Assembly: GCF_000423045.1 (NCBI RefSeq)
Contig: NZ_KE383972.1
Coordinates: 16,615-80,614, forward strand
DNA from: Christiangramia portivictoriae DSM 23547
GTDB lineage: Bacteria > Bacteroidota > Bacteroidia > Flavobacteriales > Flavobacteriaceae
Direction of reading: 5' to 3'
Length of the DNA: 64,000 nucleotides
Position 1 is the stretch's first letter. Every line of letters begins with the position of its first letter. A program made the translations under genes and the position numbers. Under the pieces are notes generated by a model, which did no database searches, was not told the origin of the DNA, and saw only the letters and a list, made by a program, of their open reading frames with translations. Below are positions 44,692 through 53,172 of this stretch, in pieces.

Positions 44692-45588
44692 TTAATAAAA
44701 TAAATTATATCCGATTCCCAGGCTTAGTTCATTAAAAGAACTTAGTTTATAATATTTTAGAAATATCAAGAATCGTTTATAACCTCCTTGAATTTTACCT
44801 TGGTACTCAATATTATCTTTATAAATCGAAATTTTTCCAACAACTTCTGGATAAAATTGTCCTCCGAAAGAAGTTCCAAATCCAATTAATACTCCTGAAG
44901 AATTATATTTTTTAGAAGTATTTATATTATTGAATTTTACATGACTGTAACCAGCTATGAAACTTATTCTTGGAAGATTGAAGTCAGTCTCGAAAGAATA
45001 AGTTTTATTATCTAACTCTCTCTTAAATTTAAAATCTCTATAGCTAGCCCTAAAATCAATGTCAAAATCACAATTTGATATTGGATGTTTAAATTCTAAA
45101 CTTCCTACTTGAAAATTATTGTCTTTAGAATCTGTCTGATAGCTGTAACTAGCTTTCAATACTCCCTCAGAAATAATGTATGGTGAAGCTATATCAATTT
45201 GTCCACCAATTGGATTATTTATAAATCCTGACTGTGCATAAATTCTAATTCTATTTGAATCGAAAAAGTCCTTATTACAATCCCATTTCGTTTCTACTGT
45301 AATTTTATTTTTTCCATTCAGTTCATATTCTTTGGTTATCATTCCAACTGTGGAGAAAATTAAGACTGCGTTAGGATCTGAAACTTCAATAGAAAATAGA
45401 CCATCCAAATTACTTACAGTTCCATTTCTGGTTCCTTTTTCTACTATGGTTACGCCAGGTACTGGACCTTCTCCATTCTTAGATATTACAACTCCAGTAA
45501 CCTGGAATTGCCCCCAACCTAAAATGGGAATATGGAATAAAATAAATATTAAATATTGTTTGGTCAATTTTTCTTGTAAATGCTGCAC
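44692..45588 (-). CDS. cassette protein: CarboxypepD_reg domain plus small beta-barrel
   Basis: 298 residues from a GTG at 45588 that touches attC-18; a TTG at 45567 is an equally good start and gives a cleaner signal peptide (YLIFILFHIPILGWGQ). Residues ~28-100 are a CarboxypepD_reg-like domain (VTGVVISKNGEGPVPGVTIVEKGTRNG, IFSTVGMITKEYE). Residues 110-298 are amphipathic strands ending LGIGYNLFY, consistent with an outer-membrane barrel. It looks like a miniature TonB-receptor-like protein without plug. Confidence 0.68.
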   Translation of the reverse strand: MQHLQEKLTKQYLIFILFHIPILGWGQFQVTGVVISKNGEGPVPGVTIVEKGTRNGTVSNLDGLFSIEVSDPNAVLIFSTVGMITKEYELNGKNKITVETKWDCNKDFFDSNRIRIYAQSGFINNPIGGQIDIASPYIISEGVLKASYSYQTDSKDNNFQVGSLEFKHPISNCDFDIDFRASYRDFKFKRELDNKTYSFETDFNLPRISFIAGYSHVKFNNINTSKKYNSSGVLIGFGTSFGGQFYPEVVGKISIYKDNIEYQGKIQGGYKRFLIFLKYYKLSSFNELSLGIGYNLFY

Positions 45589-45713
45589 AACGGTCTCGGT
45601 TATCGCAAGTTGCGGGAGTAAGGATGCGGACTTGTCGGATTAACTATTTTCTCTCTTGGTTTCTAAAATTACACTTTTTCGGAAATACCCGTTATTTGCG
45701 ATGAACCGATGTT
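45589..45713 (-). repeat. attC-18 (type B)
   Basis: Starts AACGGTCTCGG like type A but has ATCGCAAGTTGCGGG and TTTGCGATGAACCG; ends CCGATGTT. Closes the 219-residue cassette with ends GTTGGCAATAGTTATGA and ATAATTATTGCCAAC. Confidence 0.9.
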
Positions 45714-45721
45714 GGCAATAG

Positions 45722-46381
45722 TTATGATTTCGATCTCTTGAATCTATTACCATCTTTTAGGATTATTAAATTTTCCTTTATTTCTTCTAGATCATACTCA
45801 TAAACTTTATTAGAAATAATTCTTGGTCCTTGTGATTCCAGTACAATCTCTATATTCTTAGATGAAGAGTTAGACAACTCGAACTCAAATATTTCATAGC
45901 CTACAAATAGAATCTTATATTTTTCTTTTTTTGAGCTACGCCCCTTTGAGATTATTGCTTCCCCATCTTCATTTGCTTGATAAGCTTTCTTTAAGTCGAA
46001 AGAATCTGACCCTAATAAAATGTTAGCTGGAAGTGGTCTCATGTTTAGATTTCCATCTAAAATCTCAAAGTGTAATTTTATTGAGTCTTTCTTATTTTGA
46101 TTATAAACATTTTCAATTTTAATTTGGCTTTTTTGACTCGTTGCCACCTTATCAAATTTTAAAATTAGTTTATTAGATTTAAAACTAAAATCTCCGATTC
46201 CAGTACTCTCCATTCCCAAACAGCCATAAGTGTAAAATTTAAATTTGGTATTTTCTTGAAACTCAATACAGGTTGAATTGAATCCTCCATTTAATGAGCT
46301 ACAAAAATTACCTTTAAGATCGCTTTGAGAATAGGTAAATGAAGCCGTCAATATTTGTAGTAAAATTATAAATTTCTTCAT
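45722..46381 (-). CDS. cassette protein: exported, unknown
   Basis: 219 residues: signal peptide 1-19 (ILTASFTYSQ), four cysteines in the first half (NFCSSLNGGFNSTC, YGCLG), and a C-terminal strand set (YKILFVGYEIFEFEL) that resembles a carboxypeptidase-regulatory fold. No named family. It stops 8 bp before attC-18. Confidence 0.58.
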   Translation of the reverse strand: MKKFIILLQILTASFTYSQSDLKGNFCSSLNGGFNSTCIEFQENTKFKFYTYGCLGMESTGIGDFSFKSNKLILKFDKVATSQKSQIKIENVYNQNKKDSIKLHFEILDGNLNMRPLPANILLGSDSFDLKKAYQANEDGEAIISKGRSSKKEKYKILFVGYEIFEFELSNSSSKNIEIVLESQGPRIISNKVYEYDLEEIKENLIILKDGNRFKRSKS

Positions 46382-46396
46382 ATCATAATTATTGCC

Positions 46397-46521
46397 AACG
46401 GTCTCGGTTATCGCCAGTTGGCGGAGTATGGGACGCGGATTTGTCGGCTTAGAATTAGTTTGTTGGTCAAGTTAATTATTTTCTTACTAACGGTGCCGCT
46501 TATTGGCGATTAACCGTTGTT
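46397..46521 (-). repeat. attC-19 (type A)
   Basis: GAATTAGTTTG variant, unpaired T. The flank TTGCAAGTATGTT is shared with attC-27 and attC-36, which close related cassettes. Confidence 0.93.
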
Positions 46522-46536
46522 GTTGCAAGTATGTTA

Positions 46537-47214
46537 TTACGAAATAGATGTTGTTTGAATTCTATCAATTACCCAATCACCTTCATCATTTTCCCTAATA
46601 AAAACTCTAAATCCAATACCATTTAATATTCCCATTGAATAACCAATTGACATTACACCAAACATCTTATTTATATCAAATTGTATTCTACTAATAGATA
46701 CAACAGAGTTTAGATAGAATTTATAATCTGTTCTCCAAATTTCTCTTCCTTCCGGTAAGTCCGATCTATAGATAAATCTTATCTTATTGTCAGCGTTTAA
46801 TTTGTCAAGATCAATTTTATATTTTTCATTATTATTGATAGTATCAATATCTGAATTATTAAGATTGTAAAATTTTAGTAGTTGGCTCTTTTCGCCTCCA
46901 TCTAACAAAAAAGTTGAATCGCTAATTGCAGTCACCAATTTTACAGAATCTTGAGAATATTCAAGTTTTAATCTATCAAATTTCTTCCATCTTCTTTGGG
47001 ATTCAATTGTATCAAGCTCTAATCTATTACCAAGGGAGTCAGTTTTATATGGCGGTGCAGGAATAGGAACTCTAGTATCTCTATGCAGAGAATCCATTAA
47101 TTGTGGGAAAACTTCATATACCACTTGCTTTTCGAACTTTAGATGATCGAATTTTTCATCGCAACTAGAAAGCAATGTTAGAACGGTTATGAAAACGAAA
47201 ATTTTCCTCAACAT
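46537..47214 (-). CDS. cassette protein: lipoprotein, three-copy family
   Basis: 225 residues with lipoprotein signal ending LLSSC. Conserved blocks with the copies at 53173 and 63375: HLKFEKQVVYEVFPQLMDS, DSVKLVTAISDST, KIRFIYRSDLPEG and FYLNSVVSISRIQFD. Function unknown; the region after position 170 is beta-rich. It is the most divergent of the three and the only one that keeps the lipobox Cys. Confidence 0.68.
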   Translation of the reverse strand: MLRKIFVFITVLTLLSSCDEKFDHLKFEKQVVYEVFPQLMDSLHRDTRVPIPAPPYKTDSLGNRLELDTIESQRRWKKFDRLKLEYSQDSVKLVTAISDSTFLLDGGEKSQLLKFYNLNNSDIDTINNNEKYKIDLDKLNADNKIRFIYRSDLPEGREIWRTDYKFYLNSVVSISRIQFDINKMFGVMSIGYSMGILNGIGFRVFIRENDEGDWVIDRIQTTSIS

Positions 47215-47223
47215 ATTTGCTAC

Positions 47224-47348
47224 AACGGTCTCGGTTATCGCCAGTTGGCGGAGTGCGGGACGCGGTTTTGTCGGCTTAGTGTTGGTTCGTTGGTCAAGTT
47301 AATTATTTTCTTTCTAACGCTACCGGCTATTGGCGATGAACCGTTGTT
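47224..47348 (-). repeat. attC-20 (type A)
   Basis: GACGCGGTTTTGTCGG and GTTGGTTCGTTGG variants, CTACCGGCTATTGG. Closes the MltR-like cassette; ends GTTGGTTGCTGTTTT and AAAATTGCAACCAAC match. Confidence 0.93.
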
Positions 47349-47359
47349 GGTTGCTGTTT

Positions 47360-47980
47360 TTAACTATTCTCACCCTTCTTTTCTTTTTTTTCCAATCGTT
47401 GAATTAATAATGTCAGTTCCTCCGTAGCTTTTTCTGCCTTTTGTCGAACTTCTTGTTTGATTTTTGGGTTGGTTATAAAGTCCTCTTCTTTTTCCTGGAA
47501 ATTTTTATCGCTTTCAATAGCTGAATGAATTTCAGCCATTATACAGCTAACTGTATTAAGAAATATAATTCTAGGCTCTCTTTCTCCAGGTTCATAGAAG
47601 GTACTTTTAAGACCAATTATCCGGCTTGCAATAAAATCAGAATTGAAATTTAGTAATTCATATGAGTGTCCGAATTCATTTCTTATTTTTCGAATTATGT
47701 TTAAATCATCTAAAGTAGGTTTACTTATAAATCCTAGAGAAAAGGATAAATTAATTTTTGATGAAAAAGATCCGAGAGGTCCATTAAAATCGAATAGAAG
47801 ATTTAAATGTTTTTTTGAACCTACTAATTTTTCTTTAAGCATTCTTTCAAGTTCAAAATCTAGATATGAAACAGCCATTAGACAGCATCCTCTATCTGTC
47901 TCATTATTTAACTGATTTCTTACTTTTTTTACATTAAGAAAATTTCTTTCCTGTTCCTTATTTAGTTTAGATGTATTCAA
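47360..47980 (-). CDS. cassette protein: MltR-like, HEPN-type motif
   Basis: 206 residues (TTG start). NETDRGCCLMAVSYLDFELERMLKE, FDFNGPLGSFSSKINLSFSLGFI and IRKIRNEFGHS follow the MltR (mannitol operon repressor / YggD) pattern. R100-N-E-F-G-H105 is an RxxxxH motif as in HEPN ribonucleases, to which MltR-like folds are related. There is no mannitol gene nearby, so a defence or toxin-like role is as likely as regulation. The C-terminal tail is a charged coil. Confidence 0.68.
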   Translation of the reverse strand: MNTSKLNKEQERNFLNVKKVRNQLNNETDRGCCLMAVSYLDFELERMLKEKLVGSKKHLNLLFDFNGPLGSFSSKINLSFSLGFISKPTLDDLNIIRKIRNEFGHSYELLNFNSDFIASRIIGLKSTFYEPGEREPRIIFLNTVSCIMAEIHSAIESDKNFQEKEEDFITNPKIKQEVRQKAEKATEELTLLIQRLEKKEKKGENS

Positions 47981-48019
47981 TTTTTTCTTCTTAGCAATAT
48001 TATTGTGAAAATTGCAACC

Positions 48020-48144
48020 AACGGTCTCGGTTATCGCCAGTTGGCGGAGTAGGGGACGCGGATTTATCGGCTTAGTATTGGTTTGTTGGTCAAGTTAATT
48101 AATTTCTTTCTAACGCTGCCGCTTATTGGCGATTAACCGTTGTT
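48020..48144 (-). repeat. attC-21 (type A)
   Basis: GGATTTATCGGC and TTAATTAATTTC variants. Closes the frameshifted lipoprotein cassette; ends GTTAGCCACAGTTATG and CATAATTGTGGCTAAC match except one base. Confidence 0.93.
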
Positions 48145-48157
48145 AGCCACAGTTATG

Positions 48158-48755
48158 TTACAGCGAAAAATTTTTGATTAGGTGATCATAATCTTCGTTT
48201 TCTGTATTTGTGACAATCATAGTTACAGTTTTGAAGTTATGTGAGATGAGATATTGGGTTAAGTAACTTTTCTTTACGTCATTGCTATATCTGAATCTAA
48301 CCTTTACAATATCAGCGTAACTGAGGTCATAAAACTTCTTTTCAATTAAATGTCTTTCAAATCCAACTTCTGACATATCTCTATTTTGTAGCATATCCGC
48401 GAATAGCTCCAGGACATTTTCGTTTAGAGCGACATACTCTCCCAGAATAAAAGTTATCGTATTATTAGGATTCGATTTATCTATAAAGTATTCGAATTGA
48501 GAATTAGAATTTAAAAGCTCTTCATATCTCAATTTATTTAAGAATAAATCGTCAGTAGTATCAGAGTAGGATATTCTATGTTGAAATATAGAATCTAAGG
48601 ATGTGTTTTCAAACTTTGAAGGCAGGTAAAAATCTTTTTCTAAAAAAGCTAATATGCTTCAATTCGGAGTTAGGAAATTTCAATTTATTTGTTTCATCCG
48701 AATTCTTGCACGATAGCAATAAAATAAATGATAATAGGAAAAAGACTTGCTTCAT
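48158..48755 (-). pseudogene. cassette lipoprotein, frameshifted in a T-run
   Basis: ATG 48755 starts a lipoprotein signal (MKQVFFLLSFILLLSC) and reads to about 48640. A run of six T on the coding strand (A6 at 48642-48647) then separates it from the frame FLEKDFYLPSKFENTSLDS, which stays open to 48158 with FITFILGEYVAL-type and LTQYLISHNFKTVTMIVTN sequence. Joining the frames gives a ~198-residue protein. No family recognised. Either a real mutation, a phase-variation tract or a sequencing slip. Confidence 0.68.
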
Positions 48756-48765
48756 AATTGTGGCT

Positions 48766-48890
48766 AACGGTCTCGGTTATCGCCAGTTGGCGGAGTAAGG
48801 GACGCGGATTTGTCGGCTTAGTATTGTTTTGTTGGTCAACTTAATTATTTTCTTACTAACGCTACCGCCTATTGGCGATTAACCGTTGTT
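48766..48890 (-). repeat. attC-22 (type A)
   Basis: TATTGTTTTGTTGGTCAAC variant, CTACCGCCTATTGG. Closes the 119-residue lipoprotein cassette. Confidence 0.93.
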
Positions 48891-48912
48891 GTTGCCAGTG
48901 TTTGCACGATAA

Positions 48913-49272
48913 TTACAATTGGTAATCTAACTCCAGTTTTCCATCTGTAGCTTTATACGGATCCAACTTTATATATTTTTTTGATTCGCCATAATAGTCC
49001 ATACGTATTTCTTCCTCAAAATCACCAATGAAGTAATAATCGAATTTTTCATATTCATTATTATCCGAACTGATATTCAGTCTGATTGAGTCATTTGAGT
49101 TTCCCTTGATTTTTACGTAAAAAACCGAATAACTTTTATCAGCCATGGGAACTAGACTATCGATAAATATCTTGTCGAAATTATCAATTTTCGCGTTCTT
49201 TTTATCAGTGCTAGTATCACAAGATGATAAGAGAGCAATTAGGGTTAAAAGTATAAGATTCTTAATATTCAT
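48913..49272 (-). CDS. cassette protein: small lipoprotein, unknown
   Basis: 119 residues: lipoprotein signal ending LLSSC, then an acidic beta-rich domain (YSVFYVKIKGNSNDSIRL, KFDYYFIGDFEEEIRMDYYG). No family recognised. It starts 44 bp after attC-23 in sense direction. Confidence 0.58.
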   Translation of the reverse strand: MNIKNLILLTLIALLSSCDTSTDKKNAKIDNFDKIFIDSLVPMADKSYSVFYVKIKGNSNDSIRLNISSDNNEYEKFDYYFIGDFEEEIRMDYYGESKKYIKLDPYKATDGKLELDYQL

Positions 49273-49316
49273 GTAGTTATTGTATTAATCGCAATCACAC
49301 TGCAAATATTGGCTAC

Positions 49317-49441
49317 AACGGTCTCGGTTATCGCCAGTTGGCGGAGTAAGGGACGCGGCTTTGTCGGCTTAGTATTGGTTCGTTGGTCAAGTTAATTATT
49401 TTCTTTCTAACGCTGCCGTCTATTGGCGATTAACCGTTGTT
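49317..49441 (-). repeat. attC-23 (type A)
   Basis: GACGCGGCTTTGTCGG and GGTTCGTTGG variants. Closes the 208-residue cassette; ends GTTGTGTGCTGTGTTC and GAACATTGCACACAAC match with two differences. Confidence 0.93.
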
Positions 49442-49453
49442 GTGTGCTGTGTT

Positions 49454-50080
49454 CTACTGTTCTAAATTTACTTTTAAACTTCTTGCTCCAACGTATTTAA
49501 CTTCTAAACTCTTTAAATTACCATCAAATCTTTTTTCAAAATATCCATCATTATTTGAATAAATTCTAAGAGTGTCATCTTGACTTTTATTGTTTACATA
49601 CAAATCTATATAAGCGTTGGAAAGAGGCTCTTTATTTTCGCTGAAGAAAACTTTTCCTTCAATATAATTTAATTCAAGTTTATAAATATTCATCGATATT
49701 TCATCCATATAAACATCTCCATCAGCTCCATCAATTCCATAATCTGGAACTCGATTTTCAATTAAACCATTTGAGGATTTATTATCAATTGTCATATTTG
49801 ATAGAACTTGTTTTTGACTTGATTTACAGGAAGTAAGAGTAATAATTATAACTATAACTCCGAACCAAAATAATCTACCAAATTTCTGAACTGTCTTGGC
49901 TTGATCAATTTTTTCATCAAATCCATATTTTTCAAATCTTTCAAGTTCGGATTGAGAAAAATGATCATTTCTCCAAATCGGTTTGGTAGTAAAGAAAGGA
50001 AGGAAGAAAAACGTAAGACATTCTTTAGTATTTAGAGGCTTATCTTTTCTATTGGTTTTATTAAAATCTTCTTTATCCAC
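49454..50080 (-). CDS. cassette protein: membrane-anchored with C-terminal beta domain
   Basis: 208 residues. A cytosolic-looking N-terminus (residues 1-65, basic and acidic) precedes one helix (LFWFGVIVIIITLTSC, about 69-85). The Cys at its end looks like a lipobox, but the long N-terminal part makes lipidation unlikely. The C-terminal ~75 residues resemble a carboxypeptidase-regulatory-like beta fold (VFFSENKEPLSNAYIDLYVNN). No family recognised. Confidence 0.55.
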   Translation of the reverse strand: MDKEDFNKTNRKDKPLNTKECLTFFFLPFFTTKPIWRNDHFSQSELERFEKYGFDEKIDQAKTVQKFGRLFWFGVIVIIITLTSCKSSQKQVLSNMTIDNKSSNGLIENRVPDYGIDGADGDVYMDEISMNIYKLELNYIEGKVFFSENKEPLSNAYIDLYVNNKSQDDTLRIYSNNDGYFEKRFDGNLKSLEVKYVGARSLKVNLEQ

Positions 50081-50118
50081 TTATTTTCTTAGTTCGGATT
50101 TTTCTGAACATTGCACAC

Positions 50119-50243
50119 AACGGTCCCGGTTATCGCAAGTTGCGGGAGTAGGGACGCGGACTTGTCGGATTAACCAATTTCTTTCCTGGTTTCTAAAATT
50201 ACACTTTTTCTACAATACCCGTTATTTGCGATGAACCGATGTT
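50119..50243 (-). repeat. attC-24 (type B)
   Basis: AACGGTCCCGGTTATCGCAAG and TTTGCGATGAACCG, ends CCGATGTT. Closes the 161-residue cassette; ends GTTGGCAAC and GTTGCCAAC are perfect. Confidence 0.92.
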
Positions 50244-50255
50244 GGCAACTGTATG

Positions 50256-50741
50256 TTATACTATTTTATGGGTTATACTTTTTCCCATATTTTTAATTAA
50301 TTCAGTATGTTTCGGTTCCAATTTTCCAATTTGTCTAATTATTAATCCAATTACAACTCTTAAATCATTTTTTATTACTCTACTTGTGTAATAATAATAT
50401 TGAGTTTCTTTTCCCACTTTAAAAGATTGATAAATAAAATTTTCTCCGATTTCTAAATCTTTATTTGAGACATAACCACCTTCGTTAACAAACTTGTCAA
50501 ATAATGGTAAGAATTGGTTTTTCAATTCTTCGATTCCAAAATTGTCAGCTGTTGAAATTTCTTTTCCGTAATTGGTTATAGAAAAGTCGATTCTTTTATT
50601 TTTCGTTCGTGCTCTAAATCGGTCGCTTTCATATTTATTCCACTCTTTTGGTATTTTGATTAGATAGACATTATCAATCATCATTGTATTAAAATCCGTG
50701 TAATTGAGTTCCTCTTTTTTCGAAAAGTTAAATATTCCCAT
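50256..50741 (-). CDS. cassette protein: unknown, cytosolic
   Basis: 161 residues without signal peptide. Pattern MIDNVYLIKIPKEWNKYES..., KRIDFSITNYGKE, FIYQSFKVGKETQYYYYTSRV, VVIGLIIRQIG. The IPKEWNKY motif is like the cassette gene at 43952. No named family; it may be an intracellular version of that small beta domain. Confidence 0.55.
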   Translation of the reverse strand: MGIFNFSKKEELNYTDFNTMMIDNVYLIKIPKEWNKYESDRFRARTKNKRIDFSITNYGKEISTADNFGIEELKNQFLPLFDKFVNEGGYVSNKDLEIGENFIYQSFKVGKETQYYYYTSRVIKNDLRVVIGLIIRQIGKLEPKHTELIKNMGKSITHKIV

Positions 50742-50782
50742 TGTTTTTTTTGTGTGTTTAGGTGTCTGTCAATATTGTTGCC

Positions 50783-50907
50783 AACGGTCTCGGTTATCGC
50801 CAGTTGGCGGAGTAGGGAACGCGGATTTGTCGGCTTAGTATTGGTTCGTTGATCAAGTTAATTATTTTCTTTCTAACGGTGCCGCTTATTGGCGATGAAC
50901 CGTTGTT
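50783..50907 (-). repeat. attC-25 (type A)
   Basis: GGTTCGTTGATCAAG variant; unpaired G. Closes the HEPN-like cassette; ends GTTATGTAGCGTTATTTT and AAAATAATGCTACATAAC match except one base. Confidence 0.93.
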
Positions 50908-50915
50908 ATGTAGCG

Positions 50916-52007
50916 TTATTTTATTTGCTCAGCATTCTTGAATATTTCGACAATAAATTTGGACGGTTTTTCTTCAATTAAATAATCCATAATTAGGTTC
51001 ATTTCTTCCATCAATTTCAAATGAGCTAATACTGATTTTATATGATCACTATCTTTTGTTAGCTCTTTCCATTTTTTAATGTATAGTGTGATTCTTTCTT
51101 CCTTTACTTTAATTATTTCGAAAAGAACACCAATGTGTAAATTTTCTGGTTTAGAAATTTGTATTTCTTGCCTAAAGTTGGATTCATCAATAGAATCAAT
51201 TTTAATGAAATCTTTGTCGATTATATTTATGAATTTCTTTACCGCACTTAAATATTTTTCTAGATCTCTAGATCCAATAAAATTGAAGATTTTTTCATAG
51301 TGGATATTAGTTTCTTTTCCTTTGGATTTTAAATGGATTATTTCATCGCGAATTTTTACTATTTCCAATATTCTTCCTACGATATCTCGATTCCTTTCAA
51401 TGTCAAAATTTAAGTGAGGAATTAAAGGAACTACCTTTTCGATTTTTTCTTGAAACGAAACCCATCTTTCAATTTGGTCTTTTGATAGCTTCGTTATTTG
51501 TTCAATAAATTTTCCTGAATTTGAATTCTCTGTTTTAGGATAAACAAAATCTTCCGGGATTATGTGATTTATAAAAGCTTCTACAGTTAAATGAAGAAAA
51601 ATAATCGCTGAAATTCTATATTGGATAAATCTGTGGAAAATTGGTGTATCTATGAGATGAACTTCTCCAAACTTCTTTTTCGCTATGTAGTGAAATGTGT
51701 TTGCATATTTATTTGTCCATTGAATTTGTTCGAGTGCTATGTCGAAATATGCTTGAACTAAATTTGGAGCAACTCCAGCATAAATTTTCTTATTTTTTGT
51801 TATAGTAGTGGCTTGATAGGCTTCTCCGTTTTCATTATCGAAAAGAATTGTGTTTGCTTTATTCTGCTTCACTTCTTGATACCACTTCTTTAATGGTTTT
51901 TCTTCTAAAGCCTTTTTTACAACTTCACTATCATCATTTATATTCATTAACCCTTTTGGGGCTTGAAACATTTTTATACCATCGATTCTTGTTTTCTTTA
52001 TCTTCAT
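50916..52007 (-). CDS. cassette protein: HEPN-like
   Basis: 363 residues, cytosolic. SAIIFLHLTVEAFINHIIPEDF (about 133-154) looks like a HEPN helix, and R220-D-E-I-I-H225 in IVKIRDEIIHLKSKG is a clear RxxxxH motif, the HEPN ribonuclease signature. The overall plan resembles Cthe_2314-like HEPN proteins. HEPN proteins act in anti-phage defence and toxin systems, so this is a candidate defence cassette. No nucleotidyltransferase partner is present. Confidence 0.65.
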   Translation of the reverse strand: MKIKKTRIDGIKMFQAPKGLMNINDDSEVVKKALEEKPLKKWYQEVKQNKANTILFDNENGEAYQATTITKNKKIYAGVAPNLVQAYFDIALEQIQWTNKYANTFHYIAKKKFGEVHLIDTPIFHRFIQYRISAIIFLHLTVEAFINHIIPEDFVYPKTENSNSGKFIEQITKLSKDQIERWVSFQEKIEKVVPLIPHLNFDIERNRDIVGRILEIVKIRDEIIHLKSKGKETNIHYEKIFNFIGSRDLEKYLSAVKKFINIIDKDFIKIDSIDESNFRQEIQISKPENLHIGVLFEIIKVKEERITLYIKKWKELTKDSDHIKSVLAHLKLMEEMNLIMDYLIEEKPSKFIVEIFKNAEQIK

Positions 52008-52023
52008 TAAAATAATGCTACAT

Positions 52024-52148
52024 AACGGTCTCGGTTATCGCCAGTTGGCGGAGTAGGGAACGCGGATTAGTCGGCTTAGTATTGGTTTGTTGGTCAAGTT
52101 AATTATTTTCATACTATCGGTGCCGCTTATTGGCGATGAACCGTTGTT
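52024..52148 (-). repeat. attC-26 (type A)
   Basis: CGGATTAGTCGGC and TTTTCATACTATCGG variants. The stop of the 83-residue gene (TAA at 52147-52149) is inside its outer arm (CATAAC). Closes a two-gene cassette. Confidence 0.93.
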
Positions 52149-52398
52149 ATGGGCTTTTAAATAGTTCTAAATCTTTTTTATGAACTTGGAGTCCGTTTTC
52201 GTCAATCCCAATAGTGTTATAATTATTTTCGTTTTTCTTTAAAAGAACAAAATCCTTATCCTTTTCTACCTTGATTTTAGTACCACCAGGTTTATAAGGT
52301 GTTGTTTTAGTCCAAGGTATATCTTTGGTTCCTACAATTTTAAAGAGATCGTTTTCAAAAGGAAACTTTTTGTACCTAACAATATCGTTAATTTTCAT
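52147..52398 (-). CDS. cassette protein: small, unknown
   Basis: 83 residues, cytosolic, with a compact beta pattern (MKINDIVRYKKFPFENDLFKIVG, TKIKVEKDKDFVLLKKNENNY) like small SH3-fold proteins. Its TAA stop is supplied by attC-26. It follows the lipoprotein gene by 9 bp and shares its cassette. Confidence 0.6.
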   Translation of the reverse strand: MKINDIVRYKKFPFENDLFKIVGTKDIPWTKTTPYKPGGTKIKVEKDKDFVLLKKNENNYNTIGIDENGLQVHKKDLELFKSP

Positions 52399-52407
52399 TT
52401 GTATAAG

Positions 52408-52989
52408 TTAATTAGCTATAATTCTTCCACTTGCAGTGAAATTAGTAGTACCGTCAGTACTTTCAAAAGTTAAATTTTCAAAGATTGTTACATATTCTCC
52501 ATTTTCATTTTTCACATTAATGGTCTGATTTTCTAAAGCTGTTCCGGCCATAATTACATCATCCTCATCATCTTTAAATCTTATAAATACTTCCGCTTTA
52601 TCTTGTTTTTCTTCTTTTGATTGTCCATATGCATTGAAAATTGTACTAATCGTCTTAGGACTTTCTAAATCCGTTCTAAAGACATCAATAAAAACTTCCA
52701 ATTCTGCGCAAGTTGTTATTCCGCCAATTCCACCGATGTATTGTTTATCTGGATCGTGAATATCCATTACAAATTGGATTCCTGATGGCTCTCGATTTGT
52801 TGAATTGAAACTATAACTCGATAACTCAATTTGGTAATTGGAAGTATTATTTAAACTTGGCTCTCTTAAATCATTATTGATGCTTATAAAAACTCCATTA
52901 CTTGGTTGTTCATTATCATCTTCTTTACTACAGGAGAATAGACTTAAAATAATTGTAAATAATAATAAAATGTGTGTAGTTTTCTTCAT
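52408..52989 (-). CDS. cassette protein: lipoprotein, unknown
   Basis: 193 residues: lipoprotein signal LLLFTIILSLFSC, then a beta-sandwich-like domain (VFISINNDLREPSLNNTSNYQIELSSY, GIQFVMDIHDPD, EVFIRFKDDEDDVIMAGTALEN). It resembles Bacteroidota DUF-type surface lipoproteins, but I cannot name the family. Confidence 0.58.
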   Translation of the reverse strand: MKKTTHILLLFTIILSLFSCSKEDDNEQPSNGVFISINNDLREPSLNNTSNYQIELSSYSFNSTNREPSGIQFVMDIHDPDKQYIGGIGGITTCAELEVFIDVFRTDLESPKTISTIFNAYGQSKEEKQDKAEVFIRFKDDEDDVIMAGTALENQTINVKNENGEYVTIFENLTFESTDGTTNFTASGRIIAN

Positions 52990-53032
52990 AATGATTTATT
53001 GTTTAGTTGAATTTATAAATTTAATTGCCCAT

Positions 53033-53157
53033 AACGGTCTCGGTTATCGCCAGTTGGCGGAGTAAGGGACGCGGATTTGTCGGCTTAGTATTGGTTTGTT
53101 GGTCAAGTTAATTATTTTCTTTCTAACGGTGCCGCTTATTGGCGATGAACCGTTGTT
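53033..53157 (-). repeat. attC-27 (type A)
   Basis: Standard sequence, unpaired G. Its downstream flank TTGCAAGTATGTTGCTACG is nearly identical to that of attC-36. Confidence 0.93.
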
Positions 53158-53172
53158 GTTGCAAGTATGTTG

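Noticed and set aside
35587..53065. Plus-strand small proteins that all end in NGLGYRQLAE
   Set aside because: These frames (e.g. ending 35796, 48798 and 53065) simply run into the left arm of attC, where the shared tail is encoded by the repeat. They lie antisense to real cassette genes.
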